Shown in pieces: positions 1-6,267 of a stretch of DNA of 7,229 bases. Origin of the DNA: a bacterium (lineage in GTDB: Bacteria; Verrucomicrobiota; Verrucomicrobiia; Chthoniobacterales; Terrimicrobiaceae); contig RFZT01000116.1 of the NCBI GenBank assembly GCA_009920585.1, positions 1 through 7,229 of the forward strand, written 5' to 3'. Position numbers and translations under genes: made by a program. The notes under the pieces are model-generated. The model ran no database searches. It was not told the origin of the DNA and worked only from the letters and a program-made list of their open reading frames with translations. Within the stretch, counting starts at the first letter, position 1. The number at the start of each line of letters is the position of its first letter.

Positions 1-193
1 GGAGATCTTGGATTTTTGTGCCTCGGCCGATGGTAATGATCAGAAGTCCTGTGGCCAAGGGGTCGAGTGTACCGCAATGGCCGACTTTTTTTGTGTTGAG
101 CGAGCGGCGAGTAATTGCGACCACATCGTGCGACGTCATCGCCTGCGATTTGTCGACTAACAATACACCGTCAATGTCTGTTCCTGATCTCAT
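1..193 (-). CDS. truB: tRNA pseudouridine(55) synthase TruB (N-terminal part only)
   Basis: TruB converts U55 in the T-loop of tRNAs to pseudouridine in the cytoplasm. Only the first 64 codons are present; the gene runs off the left edge of the window. Translation from the ATG at 193 gives MRSGTDIDGVLLVDK, then TSHDVV (residues 20-25), KKVGH (35-39) and the catalytic motif GHCGTLDPLATG (38-49), whose Asp44 corresponds to the family nucleophile. The usual DKP-G-TSHDVV segment reads DKSQAMTSHDVV here, a mild variation. The ATG lies inside the end of the preceding phosphoesterase gene, giving a 23-nt overlap, so translation is probably coupled to it. This start places the GVLLVDK strand about nine residues in, as is usual in the family. 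It is the last visible gene of the nusA cluster. Identification is secure for the visible part; the rest of the protein cannot be judged. Confidence 0.95.
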   Translation of the reverse strand, partial: MRSGTDIDGVLLVDKSQAMTSHDVVAITRRSLNTKKVGHCGTLDPLATGLLIITIGRGTKIQDL

Positions 194-1151
194 TCGATAA
201 AACTTTCAAAAATTGGGTTTTGGCATTTTCCAGCGTTCCATCCATGCGGGCGCCGGCTGCCATCGGGTGCCCGCCACCTCCGAAGACCGCGCAGACTTTG
301 CAAACATCGATCGAGGGTTCTTTGGAGCGGGAGCTGACGCGGACTTTGTTTTCGGGAAGTTCCTCGAAAAAGACGGCCGCCTCAACGCCTTCGATCGAGC
401 GAAGGTGGTCGATAATGCCTTCATTGTCCTCAGGCAGAACTTGCAGGCGTTCGACTTCGGCCAAGGGCAGCGAAAAGGTGGCAATGCGGTCGTCACAATG
501 GAACTCGGCCGTATTCAAAGCAAACCGCAGAAGCTCAAAGCGGCGGCGGGGTTGGCTGTCGTACATGGAGCGCGATAGTCCAGGTACGTCTACTCCGCAG
601 GAAATTAAATGCGATGCAGCGGCAAACGTCCTCTCATTGGTGCCTGCATATTGGAAGGATCCAGTATCAGTTGAAATTGCGGCGAAGAGATTCGCGGCCA
701 TTTCCGGTGTGATACGGGCTCCGACATGACGGAAAAACTCGACCAAAATCTGGCCGGTGGCGGGAGCTGTCGGGTCGATATAATTGATGTCGCCGAAATT
801 TTGATTGCTCACATGGTGGTCGATGTTGACGAGCGGGGTGCCTGGCGCGATCGAGTCCAGCACGATACCGAGGCGGTTTTTAACTGACGTGTCGAGGGCT
901 ACGAAAATATCGAATTTTTGGGGAGTGCTTGCCGGAAGAGTGACGATTTCGTTTTTCGGCAGGTAATGGAATTTGGAGGTCGAGCCTTCCTCATTCCATG
1001 CGGTGACTTCTTTCCCGCAATCCTTCAGCCAAAGGGCGAAGGCGATTGTGGAACCTAATGCATCAGCATCCGGGCGGATGTGACTGGCTACACCGACAGT
1101 TCGCGCGTTTTGCAGCGCCTGGGCAATATCATCAAAGTTCTTCGTCAGCAT
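171..1151 (-). CDS. nrnA: DHH/DHHA1 phosphoesterase, NrnA-type (nanoRNase / pAp phosphatase)
   Basis: Known NrnA proteins degrade 2-5 nt RNA leftovers and many also dephosphorylate 3'-phosphoadenosine 5'-phosphate, using Mn2+ in the cytoplasm. The 326-residue product has the full motif set: HIRPDADALGS (24-34), ALDTS (85-89), the DHH triad (111-113), TDTGSF (161-166), and in the C-terminal DHHA1 domain RVSSRS (271-276) and GGGGHPMAAG (291-300). Length is normal for the family. An in-frame ATG at 1181 would add ten residues, but the ATG at 1151 is preferred. It has a GGAG ten bases upstream and places the N-terminus where homologues begin. The start overlaps the end of rbfA by 20 nt and the stop overlaps truB by 23 nt, as expected for coupled translation. 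This position between rbfA and truB is common in many bacteria. The family call is firm; which of the two activities dominates cannot be read from sequence. Confidence 0.93.
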   Translation of the reverse strand: MLTKNFDDIAQALQNARTVGVASHIRPDADALGSTIAFALWLKDCGKEVTAWNEEGSTSKFHYLPKNEIVTLPASTPQKFDIFVALDTSVKNRLGIVLDSIAPGTPLVNIDHHVSNQNFGDINYIDPTAPATGQILVEFFRHVGARITPEMAANLFAAISTDTGSFQYAGTNERTFAAASHLISCGVDVPGLSRSMYDSQPRRRFELLRFALNTAEFHCDDRIATFSLPLAEVERLQVLPEDNEGIIDHLRSIEGVEAAVFFEELPENKVRVSSRSKEPSIDVCKVCAVFGGGGHPMAAGARMDGTLENAKTQFLKVLSNEIRNRH

Positions 1152-1500
1152 TGGGTTTGATCTCCATAAGACCGAGTTCATTCATCACATTCAATACCCG
1201 AGATCCGCGCTCCATGGCCTCATCGATGTGGAAGTTGAGATGTGGGGTGTGTTTAATCCTGACGCGCTTGGACATCTGGCTCTGCATCAAAACGCGGTTG
1301 TGCTCGAGGAGTTCGATGACTCGGTGTTGCTCCGCCTTGGTCCCGAGGGCGGATATAAAAACATGCGCCTGTTTGAGATCGGGGGTGATATCTACGGAAC
1401 TAATCGTGACTAAAAGGTTGCCAAAATCAATATCCCGAAGGAAGAGAGCGCTGAGTTCACGTTTGATGACTTCGCACACTCTAGCGAGGCGGTTTTTCAT
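1132..1500 (-). CDS. rbfA: 30S ribosome-binding factor RbfA
   Basis: RbfA is a small KH-like-fold protein that binds the 30S subunit during late 16S rRNA maturation. The 122-residue product has normal length. It shows the family pattern: an N-terminal helix with VIKRELSALFLRDI (11-24), the strand VTISSVDITPDLKQAHVFIS (31-50) matching the usual TVTxVxxSPDLxxAxVY segment, then RVRIKHTPHLNFHIDEAMERG (residues about 79-99), matching K-x-TPxLxFxxDxxxxxG. It begins 48 nt after the infB stop codon and its 3' end overlaps the phosphoesterase start by 20 nt. No convincing Shine-Dalgarno sequence is seen before the ATG at 1500; the leader reads CAATAGACTTATTCTGT. The start is still supported by the family's usual N-terminus (M-x-R-x-x-R-V-x-E-x-I). 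Identification rests on motif pattern plus context and is strong. Confidence 0.93.
   Translation of the reverse strand: MKNRLARVCEVIKRELSALFLRDIDFGNLLVTISSVDITPDLKQAHVFISALGTKAEQHRVIELLEHNRVLMQSQMSKRVRIKHTPHLNFHIDEAMERGSRVLNVMNELGLMEIKPNADEEL
1162..1165 (-). promoter_or_regulatory. Ribosome binding site deciding the nrnA start
   Basis: On the minus strand GGAG sits ten bases before the ATG at 1151, inside the last codons of rbfA. It supports 1151 over the in-frame ATG at 1181. It stands out because rbfA, infB and tgt in this window have no comparable site. Confidence 0.5.
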
Positions 1501-1548
1501 ACAGAATAAGTCTATTGGGCGGGGTGGTTGAAACCGCCGCGTGATTTT

Positions 1549-3681
1549 TTAGAGTTGCTGAGGGATTTTCTCGAGCGTGTAGCACTCGATGATGTCCTCA
1601 GGCAGATATTCTGAAAAGTCGCCCAGCTTAATACCGCATTCAAGGCCAGCGCGAACCTCTTTGACGTCGTCCGCGAAACGCTTGAGCGTGGCGAGACCTC
1701 CGTCGTAAATCGGTTGGCGGCGGCGAAGGACGCGGGCGCGTGCTGTGCGAGCGATGCGACCATCGAGTACCATGCAACCGGCCACACGACCTTTGGTGAG
1801 ATCGAAGACTTGGCGGACTTCGGCATGACCGATGATAGCTTCGCGCAACTCCGGTGAGAGCAAGCCGCTCATCGATTCACGGATTTGGTCGATCAGCTCA
1901 TAAATGATGCTGTAAAGCTTGATTTGAACGCCTTCGCGCTTGGCGGCTTGGGCTGCCGTGTTCTCGGTTTTGGTGTTAAAGCCGATGATCACTGCATTCG
2001 AAGCGCTGCTGAGCATGACATCGGATTCCGTGATTGGACCGACGGCGGAGTGAATGATGTCGAGGGTGATCTTTTTCTGTGGGATATCCATGAGGGATCC
2101 AATCACCGCTTCCAGGGAGCCCTGAACGTCGCACTTAAGAATGATCTTGAGTGTGGGTTTCGCATCTGAGGCCAGATTTGCAAAGAGGTTTTCCAGTGTC
2201 GTGCGTTGAGCGCCAGACAACTTGGTGTCACGGGAACTAGCGACGCGTTCTTCGCTGAGAATACGGGCGGACTTCTCCGAGTCCATAACCATCAGCTCAT
2301 CACCGGCATTGGGTAGTCCGCTAATGCCGAGAACTCTGACCGGCATGGATGGACCAGCTTCTTTGACCGGTTTGCCGAGATCGTTGATGAGTTGCTTCAC
2401 TTTCCCCCAATAGTTTCCGCAAATGAAGACGTCGCCCAAACGAAGTGTGCCCATCCGAACAATCACGGTGACTGTCGGACCGCGGCCTTGCTCGACTTGT
2501 GCTTCGATGACACTGCATCGGGCGTCGAGAGTTTCGCTGGCTTTGAGCTCGAGCATTTCGGCTTCGAGTAACATGAGGTCGAGAAGTTCATTGATTCCGG
2601 TGCCTTTTGTCGCACTCACGGGAACGCAAATCGTATCGCCACCCCAATCTTCAGGAGTGAGTCCACGTTCTTGGAGTTGCTTTTTCACGCGGTCGGGGTT
2701 GGCGCTGGCGAGATCGATTTTGTTGATTGCGATGACGATTTTCACCTTCGCCGCCTTGGCGTGCGAGATGGCCTCGATGGTTTGAGGCATAAGCCCGTCG
2801 TCGGCTGCGACAACGATAACGGCAATATCCGTAACGTTTGCACCGCGTGCTCGCATCGCTGTGAAAGCGGCGTGGCCGGGAGTGTCCAAAAATGTGATGG
2901 AGTGACCATTGCGATTAACGCTATAAGCTCCGATGTGCTGAGTGATTCCGCCAGCTTCACCGGCGGCGACGCGAGTCTTGCGAATGGCGTCAATCAGTGA
3001 GGTCTTGCCGTGATCGACATGGCCCATGAAAGTGATGATCGGCGCGCGAGATTTCAGTACATCGCCCTTGGGTGGCTCGGGGGCCTTGGGGGCCTCGACC
3101 TTGGTCTCAACCTTGTGGTGACCTTTTGAGGTGTCCTTGCGGTCCCTCTCAAGCACGAAGCCGTGCATATCGCAGATTTTTGCCGCTACATCCGGCTCGA
3201 TAGTCTGGTTGAGATTTGCAAAGATCGAGAGAGCCATCAACTCCTTGATGAGTTGGAAGGGCTTGAGATCGAGTTGCTCAGCCAGATTCTTGACGATGAT
3301 CGGTGGCTTGAGGTGAAGGACTTTTTTGCCGGAATCTTCAGACTCGTCGGGGGTCTCGATAACTTCTTCTGCGGGTGCTTCTGGGGCGGGAGTTTCGGCG
3401 ACGGGCTCTGGTTTTGGTACTGGGCGAGGTTTGGGAGGAGCCTTGTCTGTAAGGGGTCGAATGAAATGCTGGAGAGAAGCTGCGCCGGAGGCTTTTCTTA
3501 CTTTTTTGACAGGGGCCAGAAGATCAACGGTCGGAGCTTGGACTTTAGGCTCGACTGGAGCGGTCTCGGCAGCGGCAGCGGGGGCTTCAGCCAGTGGGCG
3601 AGCGGAACGGGTCGTTACCGAAGTCCTGCGCGATGTTGCCGGCTTTTCTCCGGTTGGTTTTTTCTTGATTTTCTCTGCCAT
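1549..3681 (-). CDS. infB: Translation initiation factor IF-2
   Basis: IF-2 is the GTPase that brings fMet-tRNA to the 30S subunit and promotes 50S joining. The 710-residue protein has an N-terminal region rich in Lys, Ala, Pro and Glu (about 1-120), low in complexity and probably disordered. An IF2_N-like helical domain follows (about 124-178, VKNLAEQLDLKPFQLIKELM). The GTPase domain shows all signatures: G1 GHVDHGKT (220-227), G2 GGITQHIGAY (244-253), G3 DTPGH (266-270), G4 NKID (320-323) and G5 SATKGTG (356-362). Domains II to IV follow, with CDVQGSLEA (517-525) and the C-terminal fMet-tRNA-binding part ending YTLEKIPQQL. The N-terminal extension is short compared with E. coli IF-2 (890 residues). 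The ATG at 3681 is the first possible start after an in-frame stop upstream. No Shine-Dalgarno is visible; the leader is pyrimidine-rich. It lies 36 nt after nusA and 48 nt before rbfA, so co-transcription is very likely. Confidence 0.98.
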   Translation of the reverse strand: MAEKIKKKPTGEKPATSRRTSVTTRSARPLAEAPAAAAETAPVEPKVQAPTVDLLAPVKKVRKASGAASLQHFIRPLTDKAPPKPRPVPKPEPVAETPAPEAPAEEVIETPDESEDSGKKVLHLKPPIIVKNLAEQLDLKPFQLIKELMALSIFANLNQTIEPDVAAKICDMHGFVLERDRKDTSKGHHKVETKVEAPKAPEPPKGDVLKSRAPIITFMGHVDHGKTSLIDAIRKTRVAAGEAGGITQHIGAYSVNRNGHSITFLDTPGHAAFTAMRARGANVTDIAVIVVAADDGLMPQTIEAISHAKAAKVKIVIAINKIDLASANPDRVKKQLQERGLTPEDWGGDTICVPVSATKGTGINELLDLMLLEAEMLELKASETLDARCSVIEAQVEQGRGPTVTVIVRMGTLRLGDVFICGNYWGKVKQLINDLGKPVKEAGPSMPVRVLGISGLPNAGDELMVMDSEKSARILSEERVASSRDTKLSGAQRTTLENLFANLASDAKPTLKIILKCDVQGSLEAVIGSLMDIPQKKITLDIIHSAVGPITESDVMLSSASNAVIIGFNTKTENTAAQAAKREGVQIKLYSIIYELIDQIRESMSGLLSPELREAIIGHAEVRQVFDLTKGRVAGCMVLDGRIARTARARVLRRRQPIYDGGLATLKRFADDVKEVRAGLECGIKLGDFSEYLPEDIIECYTLEKIPQQL

Positions 3682-3717
3682 ATATAAATTGGAGCCGGGG
3701 AGACGTATTCATATCCC

Positions 3718-4977
3718 TCAGGCGACGGGAGTTTTTTGTGCTGCCTGTGCCGCTGAAAGGATTTTTTGACCAGTTTCGAGATCTGCACCGAGAACCTCGG
3801 CAATATCATCCGCTGCGCACATGAGGATGACGTCGATCGAGTTCATGCCGCCGCTGGCCAGTTGTTGGGCGACTTCTTCGGTCACGCCAAGAATATCGGC
3901 CATCGAATGGGCGGCCTCAGCGGTGCGGTTCTGGATGACTTGGGCATCCCGTTTATCTTCTTCGATATCGACGTCCCAACCGGTCATTTTTGAGGTCAGG
4001 CGGGCATTTTGTCCACGGCGACCGATAGCGAGGGAAAGATCGTCCTTGTGGACGAGGACGCGGATGCGCTTCTTCTCTTCGTCGGCTGTAATGGCACGGA
4101 TATTGGCGGGTTTGAGCGCGGCAGTGACGAATTTCACCGGATCAGCATCCCAGCGGATGATGTCGACTTTTTCGTTATTGAGCTCACGAACGATATTTTT
4201 GACACGGGCCCCGCGCATGCCGACGCAGGCACCGACGGGATCGACTTTGGCATCGGCGCTGTGGACGGCGACCTTTGTGCGGAAGCCTGCCTCGCGGGCG
4301 ATGGCTTTCAGCTCAACCGTGCGGTCGGCGATTTCGCTGACTTCGAGTTCGAATAGGCGGCGGACGAAGTTCGGATGGCTGCGGGAAAGGATGATCTCTG
4401 GTCCGCGGGATCCGCTTTCGACGGCGACGACGTAGGCGCGGAGCTTGTCTCCGACGTTGTATTCCTCAGTCATGACGCGCTCACGGTTCGGCATCACACC
4501 TTCAAATTTGCCGAGATCCACGATCACATCGGAGCGGTCAAAGCGGCTCACTGTGCCGGTGACGATATCGCCGGTGCGATCTTTGAATTCCTCATAAATC
4601 ATCTCGCGCTCGATCTGGCGGAGGCGCTGGTTGATTGCTTGGCGGGCGGCCTGTGCAGCGATGCGGCCGAAATCCTTCGGAGTGACTTCCACGTCGAGTT
4701 CTTCGCCGGCTTGGACATCGGATTTAATCAATCGGGCTTTAGCCAGAGAGATTTCCTCATGGGCGTTAGCTGGTTTTTCCGCGACAATGAGTTTCGCGAT
4801 GGCTTTGATAGCGCCGGATTGAGGGTTGATCTCAATGCGAAGTTCGCGGGTTCCGGATGTGAAGGTTTTTTTCGATGCCGCAAGGATGGCTGTAGAAATG
4901 GCTTCCACCAGGATATCGCGCTTGATGCCCTTTTCGCGCTCGAGGTAATCGAGCATTGTCGTAAGATCGGAATTCAT
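3718..4977 (-). CDS. nusA: Transcription termination/antitermination factor NusA
   Basis: NusA binds RNA polymerase and nascent RNA and modulates pausing, termination and antitermination. From the ATG at 4977 the product has 419 residues. The N-terminal RNAP-binding domain covers about 1-125 (YLEREKGIKRDILVEAI matches the family start). An S1 domain follows (about 133-197, TGDIVTGTVSRFDRSDVIVD), then KH1 (VGMRGARVKNI, about 252-262) and KH2 (LAIGRRGQNARLTSKMTGW, 316-334). A short C-terminal helical segment (about 355-408) resembles one helix-hairpin-helix/acidic-type repeat. The frame is open to an ATG at 5031, adding 18 residues, but MNSDLTTMLDYLEREKGI is the typical NusA beginning, so 4977 is chosen. 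Only a weak GGA lies upstream. A candidate promoter at 5047-5075 would give a leader of roughly 60 nt. rimP, often directly upstream, is absent; tgt is there instead. Confidence 0.97.
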   Translation of the reverse strand: MNSDLTTMLDYLEREKGIKRDILVEAISTAILAASKKTFTSGTRELRIEINPQSGAIKAIAKLIVAEKPANAHEEISLAKARLIKSDVQAGEELDVEVTPKDFGRIAAQAARQAINQRLRQIEREMIYEEFKDRTGDIVTGTVSRFDRSDVIVDLGKFEGVMPNRERVMTEEYNVGDKLRAYVVAVESGSRGPEIILSRSHPNFVRRLFELEVSEIADRTVELKAIAREAGFRTKVAVHSADAKVDPVGACVGMRGARVKNIVRELNNEKVDIIRWDADPVKFVTAALKPANIRAITADEEKKRIRVLVHKDDLSLAIGRRGQNARLTSKMTGWDVDIEEDKRDAQVIQNRTAEAAHSMADILGVTEEVAQQLASGGMNSIDVILMCAADDIAEVLGADLETGQKILSAAQAAQKTPVA

Positions 4978-5046
4978 AAATCGGTGATTCCAGAGCACAA
5001 CAGCGAACGGGATCCTCCCCGAACGCTTCATTCTCTGGAATCGTCA

Positions 5047-5075
5047 AATATGAGCACTCCTCCAACCATGGTCAA
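5047..5075 (-). promoter_or_regulatory. Candidate sigma-70-type promoter for the nusA cluster
   Basis: On the minus strand TTGACC (5075-5070, 5 of 6 consensus matches) is followed after exactly 17 bases by CATATT (5052-5047, 4 of 6). A transcript starting near 5040 would have about 60 bases before the preferred nusA start at 4977. The site lies between the end of tgt and nusA, where a cluster promoter would be expected. The spacing and -35 box are good; the -10 box is only fair. Confidence 0.45.
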
Positions 5076-5081
5076 GCAGCA

Positions 5082-5110
5082 AGGGCAGGTTTAGCGGGTT
5101 TTTTTGCCCT
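5082..5110 (-). terminator. Weak hairpin between tgt and nusA, possible terminator
   Basis: AGGGCA (5082-5087) and TGCCCT (5105-5110) form a perfect 6-bp inverted repeat around a 17-base loop containing a run of seven T on the plus strand (A on the transcript of tgt). It lies just past the tgt stop codons, but in that direction no U-tract follows the stem, so it is not a standard intrinsic terminator. It may be chance. Confidence 0.2.
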
Positions 5111-5116
5111 AAGCCA

Positions 5117-6154
5117 CTATTCCAAGGCTAGATTATTCGGTGGAGCGGACGGCGTAGTTTGCGACAAAATCTTTTCGGAAATCCTGAAAAGTCCCACCGA
5201 GAATGTGCTCCCGGGCGGTTCTGGCGAGTCCGATGTAAAAGTGCAGGTTGTGGATGCTGATGAGTCGGAGGCCGAGAATTTCCTCCGATTGATCGTTCCT
5301 TTGGCCGTGAAGGCGGTGCCATTTCGGGCTAATCGGGTGGGCAGCACGCAATCAAACATATCCACCCCGCGAGCGATCATTTCGATAATCTGGGGAGGGG
5401 TTCCCAAGCCCATCGCATAGCGGGCGTGGTCGTGTGGCAGGAATGGGATGGCGCTCTCAACAGCGCAAAACATCTCGGGTTCGGGTTCGCCAACGCTCAC
5501 TCCGCCGATCGCGTAGCCGTCGAATCCAATATCCACTAATGCACGGGCGCTTTTTTCTCGGAGATCCGGGTAGGATGAACCTTGGGTGATACCGAAAAGC
5601 AGCGGGCGAGTTTCCTCCGGTTGGGCGGCCCACCAATCTTTGCATCGCCGAGCCCAGCGCAAGGTGAGGTCGAGACTTTTATCCGCCGCTTCGTGAGTGC
5701 AGGGGTGGGGTGGACACTCATCAAACAGCATCACAATGTCCGATCCAAGGTCACGCTGGATCTCCATCGAGGTTTCAGGCCCGATGAAAGTCGGCGTACC
5801 GTCGAGGTGATTCTGAAAACGAACGCCCTCTTCAGAGATCTTGCGTAATTTCGCGAGCGAGAAAACCTGAAATCCGCCACTATCCGTGAGGATCGGACCA
5901 TCCCAATGCATGAAGCGGTGAAGGCCGCCGAGACGCGAGATGAGCTTCTCGCCGGGACGAACGTGCAAGTGGTAAGTATTCCCAAGAATGATTTGCGCGC
6001 CGACTTCCTTGAGTTCTTCGGGAGTCATGGCTTTGACTGTGGCCTGCGTGCCGACGGGCATGAATACTGGTGTCTGAACCGGACCGCGGCGAGTTTGGAG
6101 GGTTCCCGCGCGAGCTGCCAAATCCGTCGATTCCAGAGTGAACGAGGTGCTCAT
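5117..6154 (-). CDS. tgt: Queuine/preQ1 tRNA-guanine transglycosylase, internally deleted and frameshifted (probably non-functional)
   Basis: Bacterial Tgt swaps guanine 34 of GUN-anticodon tRNAs for preQ1 in queuosine synthesis. From the ATG at 6154 the frame encodes 345 residues. Conserved parts are FMPVGTQATVKAMTPEEL (31-48), ILGNTYHLHVRPG (56-68), the catalytic-acid loop TDSGGFQVFSL (90-100), FDECPPHP (144-151), GGVSVGEP (217-224), MGLGTPPQI (248-256) and the nucleophile segment DMFDCVLPTRLARNGTAF (265-282). After GTIN (286-289) similarity stops. The last 56 residues are Ser/Thr/Pro-rich and unlike Tgt. About 36 expected codons, including the three zinc cysteines (CxCxxC), are missing, and the true C-terminus resumes in another frame (separate entry). 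The ATG at 6154 is preferred over 6238 because the added residues are AT-rich-encoded and unlike Tgt. No Shine-Dalgarno is visible. Assembly or read error is the main alternative to a real pseudogene. Confidence 0.9.
   Translation of the reverse strand: MSTSFTLESTDLAARAGTLQTRRGPVQTPVFMPVGTQATVKAMTPEELKEVGAQIILGNTYHLHVRPGEKLISRLGGLHRFMHWDGPILTDSGGFQVFSLAKLRKISEEGVRFQNHLDGTPTFIGPETSMEIQRDLGSDIVMLFDECPPHPCTHEAADKSLDLTLRWARRCKDWWAAQPEETRPLLFGITQGSSYPDLREKSARALVDIGFDGYAIGGVSVGEPEPEMFCAVESAIPFLPHDHARYAMGLGTPPQIIEMIARGVDMFDCVLPTRLARNGTAFTAKGTINRRKFSASDSSASTTCTFTSDSPEPPGSTFSVGLFRISEKILSQTTPSAPPNNLALE
5133..5285 (-). pseudogene. tgt: Out-of-frame C-terminal remnant of tgt
   Basis: Reading from GAG at 5285 in the frame shifted against the main tgt frame gives 50 residues, beginning EEILGLRLISIHNLHFYIGL, continuing through QDFRKDFVANY and ending RSTE before a TAA at 5135-5133. 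This is the ordinary Tgt C-terminus (family pattern GEILGxRLxTxHNLxFY then DFxxxY). It includes the His of IHNLHFY that would be the fourth zinc ligand. The good conservation of this piece argues that the break is recent or is a sequence artefact. It joins the main frame within about 5283-5290. Confidence 0.85.
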
Positions 6155-6181
6155 AAAAAGAGGGGGAAGAATGTGATTTTT

Positions 6182-6187
6182 ATCATA
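6182..6187 (-). promoter_or_regulatory. Candidate -10 box for tgt
   Basis: TATGAT on the minus strand (5 of 6 matches to TATAAT) lies 27 bases before the tgt ATG at 6154. No good -35 hexamer is found at 16-18 bases, and the surrounding DNA is so AT-rich that chance matches are likely. Confidence 0.2.
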
Positions 6188-6193
6188 TAAATA

Positions 6194-6212
6194 TGTATTT
6201 AGAATAAATACA
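6194..6212. repeat. Perfect 8-bp inverted repeat in the divergent intergenic region (possible operator)
   Basis: TGTATTTA (6194-6201), spacer GAA, TAAATACA (6205-6212). The two arms are exact reverse complements. It lies between the divergent starts of tgt (6154) and the small plus-strand gene (6268), just upstream of the candidate tgt -10 box, where a repressor or activator could control one or both genes. The DNA here is extremely AT-rich, which raises the chance of accidental palindromes. Confidence 0.35.
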
Positions 6213-6267
6213 AAATTATTTATGAAAACATTTTGCATTTTTTTTGAAAAAGAATCTGCTGTAGTTT

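Noticed and set aside
115..729. Plus-strand open frame of 204 codons antisense to the phosphoesterase gene
   Set aside because: Arg/Ser-rich translation without motifs, opposite to a fully conserved NrnA C-terminus and the truB start.
1518..1538. GC-rich inverted repeat GGCGG...CCGCC between infB and rbfA as a terminator
   Set aside because: The stem is 5 bp with a loop of 11 bases and no U-tract in the direction of transcription; it sits inside an evident operon.
3163..3687. Plus-strand open frame of 174 codons, Gly/Phe/Trp-rich, antisense to infB
   Set aside because: The odd composition is what the complement of the Ala/Pro/Lys-rich IF-2 N-terminal region produces; it is a shadow.
3710..3720. 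GAGGG followed by ATG just after the nusA stop, as the start of an extra small gene or an alternative infB start
   Set aside because: The spacing is too short, the frame is not that of infB, and the resulting short reading frame overlaps the IF-2 coding region without any recognisable content.
5029..5031. ATG at 5031 as the start of nusA
   Set aside because: It adds 18 residues not typical of NusA and would leave only about nine bases of leader after the candidate promoter; MNSDLTTML at 4977 fits the family start.
4375..5094. Plus-strand open frame of 239 codons antisense to nusA
   Set aside because: It mirrors the NusA coding frame, has no recognisable domain, and covers a gene whose motifs are all intact on the minus strand.
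6152..6187. preQ1 riboswitch in front of tgt
   Set aside because: I looked for a C-rich/A-rich pseudoknot hairpin in the leader; only AT-rich sequence and a pyrimidine run are present, with no convincing stem and tail.
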